Part shown: piece by piece, positions 24,739 through 31,986 of the stretch
Layout of the letters: each line of letters opens with the position of its first letter
Position numbering within the stretch: the stretch's first letter is position 1
Assembly: GCA_022793655.1 (NCBI GenBank)
Contig: JAAWDG010000007.1
Span: 52,358-116,357 of the forward strand
Length of the DNA: 64,000 nt
Reading direction: 5' to 3'
Source: Clostridiales bacterium
Lineage (GTDB): Bacteria; Bacillota; Clostridia; Oscillospirales; CAG-272
Program-made: the position numbers and the translations under genes
Notes under the pieces: generated by a model
What the model was told of the DNA's origin: nothing
Database searches by the model: none
The model's input: only the letters and a program-made list of their open reading frames with translations

Positions 24739-24780
24739 TGTTGCAAAATATCCATGTATAATTTTGGCCTAAAAGAGCAG

Positions 24781-24830
24781 GGCGGTAAATCCTTTTTGGA
24801 GCAAAAGGACTTACCGCCTTTGTATTTTCA
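24781..24830 (+). terminator. terminator after the frameshifted gene
   Basis: GGCGGTAA-ATCCTTTT pairs with AAAAGGA-CTTACCGCC (24781-24818) around a short loop, followed by TTTGTATTTT. The stem is long, with one mismatch. Confidence 0.8.
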
Positions 24831-24860
24831 TATTTTCTAAAGATAGTTTGCGAAAAACTG

Positions 24861-24889
24861 TTTACAAAAAGGAAATTATTTGGTATAAT
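24861..24889 (+). promoter_or_regulatory. sigma-A promoter of uracil permease
   Basis: TTTACA (24861-24866), 17 bases, TATAAT (24884-24889), with TGG before the -10. The transcript begins with a GC-rich hairpin (AGGGCGC...GGCGCCCTTATT, 24901-24925) before the ribosome binding site. Confidence 0.8.
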
Positions 24890-24900
24890 GTCGAATAAAT

Positions 24901-24925
24901 AGGGCGCAGGCAGAGGCGCCCTTAT
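24901..24925 (+). promoter_or_regulatory. 5' UTR hairpin before the uracil permease
   Basis: AGGGCGC and GGCGCCCT enclose AGGCAGA about 12 bases after the predicted transcription start and 25 bases before the ATG. It could be an attenuation or stability element. The PyrR-binding consensus is not recognisable in it. Confidence 0.45.
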
Positions 24926-24949
24926 TCATGCCGTTTGGGAGGAATGAAA

Positions 24950-26392
24950 ATGAAACTCATTTATGATGTTAGCGACAGACCGAGTGCCGGCAAAACGCTT
25001 GTATTTGCTTTTCAGCAGATGATTGCGATTATGGCGGCTACCTTGCTTGTTCCGTTGCTTGTTTCCAGTTATGGGCTGGCGGCTGATCCAGCTGCTGCAT
25101 TGTTTGGTGCGGGTATTGGTACGATTGTATACCTTTGCTTTACTCGTATGAAAAGCCCGGTGTTCTTGGGCAGCTCTTTCACCTTCTTAGGTGCATATGC
25201 CGCGTCAATTGGCCAAAATTATGGCTATCTTGGTATTATGGTTGGTGTTACGTTTGCAGGGCTTGTGTATGTTGTAATTGCTTTGTTGGTCAAGTTGATT
25301 GGTTCAGGTTGGGTAAACAAAATTATGCCGCCTGTGATTATTGGACCTATTGTTGCCTTAATCGGTCTTAGCCTTTCGGGTACGGCGACAAGTTGGATGT
25401 CCACAAACGGTGGTACGGATTACAGCCTGCTTTCTATTTTGATTGGTTTGATTACATTTTTTGTCATTGTTATTACCTCTATTAAGGGTACGAAAACGCT
25501 TAAATTGATTCCGTTTATCGTTGGAATCGGCGCTGGCTATGTGTTGGCACTCGTGTTGACACTGATTGGACAAGCAGCCGATATTGAAGTATTACAGCTT
25601 ATGAGTTTTCAGCCGTTTATCGATACCTTTGGTGAATTTAGCATCAAGAGCATCGTTGACTGTCCGCAATTTTTCATTGCTGAGATTTTTAAACCGGATC
25701 AACCTGTTTTGGATGCCGCGGCTATTGGTAATATCGCTCTTATTTATGTGCCGATTGGTATTGTCGAGTTGGCGCAGCACATTGCAGACCATAAGAACTT
25801 AGGCAATGTTATTGGTAAGGATTTAATCAAGGAGCCTGGTCTTGACAAAACACTGCTTGGCGATGGTGTTGGTTCGATTGTAGGCGGTTTGTTCGGTGGA
25901 TGTGCGAATACGACGTACGGTGAATCAATTGGTTGTGTTGCTATTACTGGTAACGCATCTACCAGCACGATTTTGACAGCTTCTGTAGGCTGTATGGTTT
26001 TAGCATTCTTTACTCCATTTGTTACGGTTATTAACTCAATTCCTAAATGCGTAATGGGCGGCGCTTGCGTAGCTCTTTATGGATTTATTGCCGTTTCGGG
26101 TTTGCAAATGCTGAAAAAAGTGGATTTAGGCGACAGTAAAAATCTGTTTGTCGTCAGCGCTATTTTGGTAACTGGCATTGGCGGTTTGACTTTCAATTTT
26201 GGTCATAACGACATTACCGGCGGTGCTATTCTTTCGATTACTTCACTGGCAGTAGCGCTTATTGTTGGTATTGTGACCAACTTCATTACAAACGGTCGCC
26301 GCGCGGCCGCGAAGGAACATGCTGATCCTTTGACTGGCGCAGCCAATAGCATGGGTGAAGTGGAAGTAAAAGATTCAGAACACACATTATAA
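24950..26392 (+). CDS. uraA: uracil/xanthine permease (NCS2 family)
   Basis: A 480-residue integral membrane protein of the nucleobase-cation symporter 2 family, with about 14 hydrophobic segments. FQQMIAIMAATLLVPLLV lies at the start, a conserved GSSFTFLGAY stretch near 80, ELAQHIADHKNLGNV near 275 (the Glu and His region of the substrate site in UraA) and GGCANTTYGESIG near 320. It brings uracil, or possibly xanthine, into the cell. GGGAGG at about 24937-24942 fits the ATG at 24950. Uracil phosphoribosyltransferase (upp) lies 750 bases on, so uracil is the likelier substrate. Confidence 0.88.
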   Translation: MKLIYDVSDRPSAGKTLVFAFQQMIAIMAATLLVPLLVSSYGLAADPAAALFGAGIGTIVYLCFTRMKSPVFLGSSFTFLGAYAASIGQNYGYLGIMVGVTFAGLVYVVIALLVKLIGSGWVNKIMPPVIIGPIVALIGLSLSGTATSWMSTNGGTDYSLLSILIGLITFFVIVITSIKGTKTLKLIPFIVGIGAGYVLALVLTLIGQAADIEVLQLMSFQPFIDTFGEFSIKSIVDCPQFFIAEIFKPDQPVLDAAAIGNIALIYVPIGIVELAQHIADHKNLGNVIGKDLIKEPGLDKTLLGDGVGSIVGGLFGGCANTTYGESIGCVAITGNASTSTILTASVGCMVLAFFTPFVTVINSIPKCVMGGACVALYGFIAVSGLQMLKKVDLGDSKNLFVVSAILVTGIGGLTFNFGHNDITGGAILSITSLAVALIVGIVTNFITNGRRAAAKEHADPLTGAANSMGEVEVKDSEHTL

Positions 26393-26395
26393 ATA

Positions 26396-26432
26396 AAACA
26401 ACTCCGGACGCATGCGTTCGGAGTTTGTTTAA
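26396..26432 (+). terminator. terminator after uraA
   Basis: AACTCCG...CGGAGTT (26400-26406 with 26419-26425) with inner ACGC/GCGT pairing and TTGTTT after. It could also act for the convergent DUF523 gene. Confidence 0.75.
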
Positions 26433-26461
26433 AAGGAAAGTGAACAAGAAAAGTTTGTTAA

Positions 26462-26896
26462 TTATAGAGGCAGCTTGTCGAGTTCATCCTCGGTGAAAAC
26501 AGGGATACCGTGCTGCTGCAAAAGGGTGACTGTCACGCCGTTTCCATCAATCAAGCGGCCGGTAAAGGAACCGTCATAAATACGACCTTTTCCGCAAGAA
26601 GGACTCTTTGCTTTTAATATAGCAAAATCTACATGGTTGAGCGTGGCCAACCATAAGGCGGTTTCGGCACCTTTTTGATATTCATTTGTTACATCCCGGC
26701 CATCTGTATTAATTAATTTGTTATTGACAATTTCTGCTGGCGCGCGCGGAGTGGATAAACCGCCCGCTTGTTCAGGACAGACAGCTATGAGTGTATGCTT
26801 TTTTGCAAGTTCCACAATACTTTGATTTTTACAGTCGTCGCCTTTATAGCGGCATTGGCAGCCTAAAAGACAACTGCTGACAAGAATTTTAGCCAT
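26462..26896 (-). CDS. DUF523 family protein
   Basis: A 144-residue DUF523 protein. Conserved cysteines are in SSCLLGCQCRYKG (residues 8-20) and KSPSCGKG near 100; AVCPEQAGGLSTPR near 40 is also characteristic. The pattern of four to five cysteines suggests an Fe-S or other metal site, but no function is established for the family. It lies between the uracil permease and upp on the opposite strand and has its own upstream region. Length is normal for a single-domain member. Confidence 0.85.
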   Translation of the reverse strand: MAKILVSSCLLGCQCRYKGDDCKNQSIVELAKKHTLIAVCPEQAGGLSTPRAPAEIVNNKLINTDGRDVTNEYQKGAETALWLATLNHVDFAILKAKSPSCGKGRIYDGSFTGRLIDGNGVTVTLLQQHGIPVFTEDELDKLPL

Positions 26897-27141
26897 TTTT
26901 ATCCTCCATGCTGCGACTATTTTAAGGGAGCAGTTTATGGCTCAAGTTTTGGCGCAGCGCAAAACTTGAAGATTGAAAGAAGATTTATAATTGAAAATTT
27001 AATCTTATTCCCTTTATGCTCAATATATTTGACTTGATTGTAGCATATTGAAAGAATTGTGTCAACTATTGTAAAATACACTTGCACGACGCACATACGT
27101 CGGTATTTTTTAAGAAGAAAAACAGTGATAAGAGGTTTCTC
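26897..27141. other. upp 5' region with promoter and small 5' hairpin
   Basis: TTGAAA (27048-27053), 18 bases, TAAAAT (27072-27077) is a plausible promoter for upp. Right after it, CGACG (27087-27091) and CGTCG (27098-27102) form a small hairpin followed by GTATTTTTTAAG, which resembles a transcription attenuator 40 bases before the upp start codon. Confidence 0.5.
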
Positions 27142-27801
27142 ATGGAAGATTTTTTAAAAAATGTAACGATATTTGATCATCCATTAATTAAGCATAAAGT
27201 TACACATCTTTGCGATGTACATACTGGCTCAAAAGAGTTTTCGGAAATAGTTAAAGAAATTTCAATGTTAATGGGTTATGAGGCGTTGAAAGATTTGAGG
27301 ATGAAAGAGGTAAAAGTCAAGGCGCCTCTTGCTGAATTTGAATCACCGGTTTTAGCAGAGGATTTTACCATTGTGCCGATTCTAAGAGCCGGTCTTGGCA
27401 TGATTGATGGACTGCGTTCTCTTTCGCCAACGGCTAAGGTGGGACACATTGGCTTGTATCGGGACGAAGAAACATTAGAGCCAAAAAAATATTATTTTAA
27501 AATGCCTGTCGATGTGGCTGACGGACAGGTCATTATCGTGGATCCTGCGCTGGCTACCGGCGGCAGTGCCGAAGCGGCCATTCGCTTTGTGAAAGAGTGT
27601 GGATGCACAAGAATTAAATTTATGTGTATAATATCTTCTGAGGTTGGTGTGAGGCGCTTATGCGAAAGCCATCCGGATGTACCTATTTTTACGGCTAAAT
27701 ATGTAGCTGGGCCGCTGAATGAAAAAGGGTATATTTATACAGCGTTTGGTGATGCGGGTGACCGAGTGTGCGGTACCGTTAGCTATAAACCAGAGGGTTA
27801 A
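27142..27801 (+). CDS. upp: uracil phosphoribosyltransferase
   Basis: A 219-residue enzyme that makes UMP from uracil and PRPP. LRAGLGMIDGL near 84 and the PRPP loop VDPALATGGSA near 130 are present, as is the uracil-specific C-terminal segment GPLNEKGYIYTAFGDAGDR. The usual length is about 209. I start at the ATG at 27142 because AGAGG lies 6 bases upstream; the longer frame includes the leader hairpin. In the loop, VDPALATGG replaces the more common VDPMLATGG, a mild change. It works with the uracil permease upstream. Confidence 0.94.
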   Translation: MEDFLKNVTIFDHPLIKHKVTHLCDVHTGSKEFSEIVKEISMLMGYEALKDLRMKEVKVKAPLAEFESPVLAEDFTIVPILRAGLGMIDGLRSLSPTAKVGHIGLYRDEETLEPKKYYFKMPVDVADGQVIIVDPALATGGSAEAAIRFVKECGCTRIKFMCIISSEVGVRRLCESHPDVPIFTAKYVAGPLNEKGYIYTAFGDAGDRVCGTVSYKPEG

Positions 27802-27815
27802 GTGATACATTTTTC

Positions 27816-27844
27816 TTGACAGAAATGGGCGGAAATGTTATACT
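27816..27844 (+). promoter_or_regulatory. sigma-A promoter of asd
   Basis: TTGACA (27816-27821), 17 bases, TATACT (27839-27844), with TGT before the -10, close to consensus. It lies 42 bases before the asd ATG. Confidence 0.85.
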
Positions 27845-27885
27845 GATTTGAAATAATTTGAAATGAAGATGTGGATGTGATTTTT

Positions 27886-28971
27886 ATGGAAGAAAAACTG
27901 AGAGTGGGCGTTATTGGCGCAACGGGAATGGTAGGTCAGCGTTTTTTGACCATTTTAGAGAACCACCCGTATTTTGAGGTGACTTGCTTGGCGGCTTCCC
28001 AAAGAAGTGCGGGAAAAAGCTATGAAGAAGCCATAGGTAATCGTTGGAAATTAAAGCAGCCTATGCCCGAAAAATATAAGAATATGAAGGTTAAGGACGC
28101 ATGGGAAATCGATACTGTAGCAGAGCAGGTTGACTTTTGTTTTTGCGCAGTAGATTTAGATGCTGAGAAAACTAAAGAATTAGAATATGCATATGCGAAA
28201 AAGGAAACGCCGATTGTTTCTAATAATAAGGCGCATCGGTGGACGCCCGATGTGCCGATGATCATCCCTGAAGTGAATGATGATCATTTGCGGATTATAG
28301 AGGCACAGAAAAAGAGGCTTGGAACCAAGAATGGTTTTATTGCTGTAAAGCCAAATTGCTCCATTCAAAGTTATGTGCCCGCTCTTTCAGCGCTTTTGGA
28401 ATATGAGCCTTACGAGGTAGTTGCAACGACCTATCAAGCAATTTCAGGGGCAGGCAAGACATTTGAAAGCATGCCTGAAATTATTGATAATGTCATTCCG
28501 TATATTGGCGGAGAAGAAGAGAAGAGCGAGCAAGAGCCGCTCAAAATCTGGGGACATATTGAAAACGGAGAGATTGTTAAGGCGAGTGCACCGATTATTA
28601 CAACCCAGTGTTTGCGTGTGCCAGTATCAGATGGACATACAGCGGCCGTTTTTGTTAAGTTCAAAAAGAAACCGACAAAAGAGCAGATTTTAGAAGCTTG
28701 GAAAAACTATGCTGGAAAGCCGCAGCAGCGAAAACTGCCAAGCGCACCAGAGCAGTTTATCACTTATTTTGAAGAGGAAAACAGACCGCAGCCTAAACTT
28801 GACCGTGACCGTGATAAGGGCATGGGAACTTTTGTAGGCCGACTTCGTGAGGACACGGTTTATGACTATAAATTTATTGGTCTTTCGCATAATACGCTGC
28901 GCGGTGCAGCGGGCGGTGCTGTGCTCAATGCAGAATTGTTAGTATCTGAAGGCTATTTAGTCAAAAAATAA
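27886..28971 (+). CDS. asd: aspartate-semialdehyde dehydrogenase
   Basis: A 361-residue enzyme that reduces aspartyl phosphate to aspartate semialdehyde for lysine, methionine, threonine and diaminopimelate synthesis. The NADP-binding GATGMVGQRF is at 11-20, the catalytic cysteine is in KPNCSIQSYVPAL near 155, AISGAGKTFES is near 185 and the catalytic His region VSDGHTAAVFV is near 250. It resembles the archaeal/fungal-type branch. The ATG at 27886 places the Gly-rich loop at the expected distance. It stands alone between its own promoter and terminator. Confidence 0.93.
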   Translation: MEEKLRVGVIGATGMVGQRFLTILENHPYFEVTCLAASQRSAGKSYEEAIGNRWKLKQPMPEKYKNMKVKDAWEIDTVAEQVDFCFCAVDLDAEKTKELEYAYAKKETPIVSNNKAHRWTPDVPMIIPEVNDDHLRIIEAQKKRLGTKNGFIAVKPNCSIQSYVPALSALLEYEPYEVVATTYQAISGAGKTFESMPEIIDNVIPYIGGEEEKSEQEPLKIWGHIENGEIVKASAPIITTQCLRVPVSDGHTAAVFVKFKKKPTKEQILEAWKNYAGKPQQRKLPSAPEQFITYFEEENRPQPKLDRDRDKGMGTFVGRLREDTVYDYKFIGLSHNTLRGAAGGAVLNAELLVSEGYLVKK

Positions 28972-28982
28972 AATGTAAATAG

Positions 28983-29019
28983 ATGAAACGAGGTATTTTT
29001 TGTACCTCGTTTCATAAAA
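28983..29019 (+). terminator. terminator after asd
   Basis: ATGAAACGAGGTA (28983-28995) pairs perfectly with TACCTCGTTTCAT (29003-29015). The loop, not the downstream flank, holds most of the Ts; an A-run follows. Confidence 0.7.
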
Positions 29020-29023
29020 AGTA

Positions 29024-29052
29024 TTGCAACTTTTGCTTTGTTGTGGTATAAT
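29024..29052 (+). promoter_or_regulatory. promoter upstream of tRNA-Leu
   Basis: TTGCAA (29024-29029), 17 bases, TATAAT (29047-29052). A second extended -10 (TGGTATACT, to 29114) lies 50 bases before the tRNA and may be the closer start. Confidence 0.65.
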
Positions 29053-29163
29053 AAAGGCATCATGAAACGGGTACAAACATAACAAAGTGTTTTTTCAAAG
29101 TTTTATGGTATACTCAAAGTAAATTAATATTGCATTTTTTATTTTGTTGAAGTTTTAATATAA

Positions 29164-29250
29164 GCCGGAATGATGGAATTGGCAGACGTGCTGGACTCAA
29201 AATCCAGTGGTGGCGACACCGTGCGGGTTCGACCCCCGCTTCCGGCACCA
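29164..29250 (+). tRNA. tRNA-Leu (CAA)
   Basis: An 87-base class II tRNA. The acceptor stem GCCGGAA/TTCCGGC is closed by a discriminator A and an encoded CCA. The anticodon stem CTGGA/TCCAG holds the loop CTCAAAA, so the anticodon is CAA (reads UUG). The variable arm TGGCGACACCGTG and a GGTTCGACCCCC T-arm fit leucine tRNAs. Confidence 0.97.
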
Positions 29251-29260
29251 ATATTAGAAG

Positions 29261-29294
29261 CGACAGTTTTCGTGAGAAGATTGTCGTTTTGTTT
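29261..29294 (+). terminator. terminator after tRNA-Leu
   Basis: CGACA (29261-29265) pairs with TGTCG (29282-29286), followed by TTTTGTTTT. The stem is short, but it is well placed 11 bases after the tRNA. Confidence 0.6.
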
Positions 29295-29412
29295 TATGTA
29301 TGTGGCTTGCAAACATATTACTGCATTTCAAAGGTCGCATTATGTGGGCAGAGAATGAATTTGCTAGTAGATGCATATTCCAATTACTGCTATCTTTTTA
29401 ACATGTTAAAAT

Positions 29413-29449
29413 AAAAAACGTCATAGCGTTTTACTATGACGTTTTTTAT
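29413..29449. terminator. bidirectional terminator, 3' end of the ylxM-khpA group
   Basis: A perfect 14-bp inverted repeat (29413-29426 with 29434-29447) has an A-run on one side and a T-run on the other. On the minus strand it follows khpA. Confidence 0.85.
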
Positions 29450-29491
29450 TTTGTTTAATGAATACTGTCTTTTATGTAACAAAATCCTACA

Positions 29492-29731
29492 TTAGTCTTT
29501 AATGTGAACGGTCACTCTTTGCCCGCTGCGATTAGCGGCACTTTTCATAACCATACGAATGGCATTCGCAATGCGGCCGTTTTTCCCAATTACTTTGCCC
29601 ATATCGTTTGGCGCAACGCTCAGTGTTAAAGTAACATGATTGTTATTTTCTTCTTCTGTGATAATGATCGATTCAGGATCATTCACAATGGCTCCTGCAA
29701 TGTCAGCCAGCGTTTGTTTCAGTTCAGACAT
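29492..29731 (-). CDS. khpA: KH-domain RNA-binding protein KhpA
   Basis: A 79-residue small KH protein (YlqC/KhpA), an RNA-binding partner in cell-envelope and translation control of Firmicutes. The GXXG loop is in VIGKNGRIANAIR near residue 48-60, with the C-terminal strand QRVTVHIKD. GGGGGA lies about 6 bases before the ATG at 29731, so I prefer it to the longer frame from 29752 that overlaps rpsP. It directly follows rpsP, its usual neighbour. Confidence 0.9.
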   Translation of the reverse strand: MSELKQTLADIAGAIVNDPESIIITEEENNNHVTLTLSVAPNDMGKVIGKNGRIANAIRMVMKSAANRSGQRVTVHIKD

Positions 29732-29744
29732 TCTTGTCCCCCGT

Positions 29745-29990
29745 TTATTCAATAACGCCGTTTTTCTTTAAAAGAGCCTTCACAGTATCAGTTGGCTGTG
29801 CGCCATTGGCAATCCATTTTTTAGCTGCCTCTGCGTCAATTTTAATTTCAACCGGTTCGCTGATGGGATTGTAATAACCAATCTCTTCAATGAAACGACC
29901 ATCGCGGGGTGATCTGGAATCAGCCACGATTACTCTGTAAAACGGTGCCTTTTTTGCACCCATTCTCTTTAATCTGATTTTTACTGCCAT
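29745..29990 (-). CDS. rpsP: 30S ribosomal protein S16
   Basis: An 81-residue S16, a 30S assembly protein. [22 protein letters not shown] at the start and [12 protein letters not shown] near 30 are diagnostic, and the length is typical. It lies between ffh and khpA; rimM, trmD and rplS, which commonly follow in Firmicutes, are not next to it. Confidence 0.97.
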   Translation of the reverse strand: MAVKIRLKRMGAKKAPFYRVIVADSRSPRDGRFIEEIGYYNPISEPVEIKIDAEAAKKWIANGAQPTDTVKALLKKNGVIE

Positions 29991-30027
29991 GTGTTTTTCC
30001 TCCTATACAATCAGCAATAGTGTCTAT

Positions 30028-31368
30028 TTAAAAGGGCATTTTGAATTTGCCTTTTTTTCCAAATAATTTATTCATTTTGCCGCTGGTAAGTTGCTTCATC
30101 ATTTTTTGTGTAGCTTCAAATTGTTTTAACAATTTATTTACGTCTTCAACTTTTGTTCCGCTGCCGGCGGCAATTCGTTTTTTGCGTGATGCGCCAATGA
30201 TTTCTGGATGAACCTTTTCTTGTTCGGTCATAGAGAGAATCATGGCTTCCATACGGTCTAAGATTTTTTCATCAATTTTAACATCTTTGAGTGCACCGGC
30301 ATTAACGCCCGGCATCATAGACAAAATTTGATCCATAGAACCCATGCCGCGCACCTGTTTCATTTGATCTAAATAATCATCCAGTGTGAACGCGTTTTGC
30401 CGCATTTTTTGTTCGAGTTCTTTAGCTTTTTTCTCGTCATAGGCAGCTTCTGCTTTTTCAATGAGTGTTAGCATATCGCCCATGCCAAGAATGCGAGAAG
30501 CCATTCGATCTGGATAAAACGGCTCTAAAGCATCTAATTTTTCGCCGGTTCCGATAAATTTGATGGGTTTACCGGTTACATATTTAACCGAAAGTGCTGC
30601 ACCGCCACGCGTATCGCCATCAAGTTTTGTCAGCAATACACCTGTAATATCTAAGAGCTCATTGAAATGTTCAGCAACGTTTACGGCGTCTTGTCCGGTC
30701 ATGGAGTCGACAACTAAAAGTATTTCATGGGCTTGTACTGTTTCTTTAATAGTACACAGTTCTTCCATTAATACTTCATCAATATGAAGACGACCGGCCG
30801 TATCAATGATGACAACGTCGTTCATATTCTTCTTAGCAAACCCAACACCGGCCTCAGCGATTTTAACTGGTTTCTGGTTGTTTTCCTCTGCATATACCGG
30901 AACATCAATTTGACCGCCTACTACTTGCAGCTGTTTAATGGCAGCAGGGCGATATACGTCGCAGGCAACAAGCAAAGGACGCTTGCCTTGATTTTTTAAA
31001 TATCCAGCTAATTTTGCGCAGTGAGTCGTTTTACCGGCGCCTTGAAGTCCTACCATCATAATCACGGTAGGCGGATTAGAAGCAATTTGAATTTTAGCGG
31101 CTTCACCGCCCATTAAAGCAATAAGTTCTTCATTAACGATTTTGATAACCTGTTGGGCGGGCATCAAACTTTCTAATACTTCAACGCCAACAGAGCGTTC
31201 CGTGACTCGGTTAATAAATTCTTTAACAACTTTAAAGTTAACATCAGCTTCTAATAGAGCAAGCTTTACCGAGCGCAAGCCCTCTTTGACATCCTTTTCA
31301 GTAAGCTTGCCTTTGTTCTTAAACTTTTTAAATGCCTCGTTCAGCTTTTCTTGTAAGTTTGTGAACAT
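30028..31368 (-). CDS. ffh: signal recognition particle protein Ffh
   Basis: A 446-residue SRP54-type GTPase that targets nascent membrane proteins. It has an N domain (1-90), a G domain with GLQGAGKTTHCAKLA near 108, DTAGRLHIDE near 190 and TKLDGDTRGG near 245, and a Met-rich M domain from about 295 (RGMGSMDQILSMMPG). Codirectional with ylxM upstream and rpsP downstream, the standard order. Confidence 0.97.
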   Translation of the reverse strand: MFTNLQEKLNEAFKKFKNKGKLTEKDVKEGLRSVKLALLEADVNFKVVKEFINRVTERSVGVEVLESLMPAQQVIKIVNEELIALMGGEAAKIQIASNPPTVIMMVGLQGAGKTTHCAKLAGYLKNQGKRPLLVACDVYRPAAIKQLQVVGGQIDVPVYAEENNQKPVKIAEAGVGFAKKNMNDVVIIDTAGRLHIDEVLMEELCTIKETVQAHEILLVVDSMTGQDAVNVAEHFNELLDITGVLLTKLDGDTRGGAALSVKYVTGKPIKFIGTGEKLDALEPFYPDRMASRILGMGDMLTLIEKAEAAYDEKKAKELEQKMRQNAFTLDDYLDQMKQVRGMGSMDQILSMMPGVNAGALKDVKIDEKILDRMEAMILSMTEQEKVHPEIIGASRKKRIAAGSGTKVEDVNKLLKQFEATQKMMKQLTSGKMNKLFGKKGKFKMPF

Positions 31369-31376
31369 TCTATCTC

Positions 31377-31718
31377 CTATAATATCATGTTTCGGATGTG
31401 TTTGATGATATCGTTTATCATTTTCGATTCGCCAAACTGTTCAAGCTGACGAACAATCAAATCAAAATCAGCTTTTTGCTGAAGGTATTTTTGATATAGC
31501 CCCAGTTTTGATTCGCAGTCAATTAAAATTTTTTCACTTTTTTTGATTGCGTCTCGCACACCTTGTCTTGAAAGTCCTGTATTTTCTGCAATTTCTTGTA
31601 AAGATAAATCATCGGCATAATAAAACTGCATGATATCTGCTTGTCTTTGGGTCAGCATAGGCGCATAAAAATCATAGAGCAGGGAAAATCGATTTTTTTC
31701 GCTTAACTCCATAATCAT
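31377..31718 (-). CDS. ylxM: YlxM/p13-like DNA-binding protein
   Basis: A 113-residue UPF0122 protein with a sigma-factor-type helix-turn-helix (LTQRQADIMQFYY, then LQEIAENTGLSRQGVRDAI). In Firmicutes it is encoded just upstream of ffh and is thought to modulate SRP genes or SRP function. The start may be the first ATG or the ATG two codons on (31712). It ends 8 bases before ffh. A near-consensus promoter and a palindrome lie upstream. Confidence 0.88.
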   Translation of the reverse strand: MIMELSEKNRFSLLYDFYAPMLTQRQADIMQFYYADDLSLQEIAENTGLSRQGVRDAIKKSEKILIDCESKLGLYQKYLQQKADFDLIVRQLEQFGESKMINDIIKHIRNMIL

Positions 31719-31799
31719 AGCGTCCTTTCATTTGTATCATTTTATAGTGATCATAGATTCGCATGCTGTATAACAATAAATGCTTATTCAAAAAATCAC

Positions 31800-31822
31800 A
31801 TGTAAAGCAAATCACTTTACAT
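31800..31822 (-). promoter_or_regulatory. 8-bp palindrome at the ylxM transcription start
   Basis: ATGTAAAG-N7-CTTTACAT is a perfect dyad that starts at the edge of the -10 and covers the predicted start site (about 31816) of the ylxM-ffh-rpsP-khpA transcript. This is a classical repressor position. No matching regulator consensus was recognised. Confidence 0.55.
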
Positions 31823-31851
31823 ATAGTATCACACTTTCTATCCTTTGTCAA
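31823..31851 (-). promoter_or_regulatory. sigma-A promoter of ylxM-ffh-rpsP-khpA
   Basis: Read on the minus strand: TTGACA (31851-31846), 17 bases, TACTAT (31828-31823). Confidence 0.8.
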
Positions 31852-31917
31852 GCGCTATTCTATAGACAAAAATGAGATTTTGTGGTAAACTAAATCGGTA
31901 AATATATCGGTACAGTT

Positions 31918-31946
31918 TTTTACCTGGTAGCGTTATATGTTATGAT
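31918..31946 (+). promoter_or_regulatory. sigma-A promoter of argS
   Basis: TTTACC (31918-31923), 17 bases, TATGAT (31941-31946), with TGT before the -10; 40 bases before the argS ATG. Confidence 0.7.
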
Positions 31947-31986
31947 AATATCAATAAAGTCTATATAATAATAGAGGATAAGAAAT

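Noticed and set aside
24901..24925. PyrR-binding loop before the uracil permease
   Set aside because: The hairpin contains AGGCAGAGG, but the conserved UCCAGAGAGGCU-type sequence is not present.
27486..27560. UPRTase PRPP loop VDPALATGG instead of VDPMLATGG as inactivating
   Set aside because: The Met-to-Ala change is outside the phosphate-contacting residues and all other motifs are intact.
29170..29358. 62-codon ORF over the tRNA
   Set aside because: It reads through tRNA-Leu and its terminator; a chance frame.
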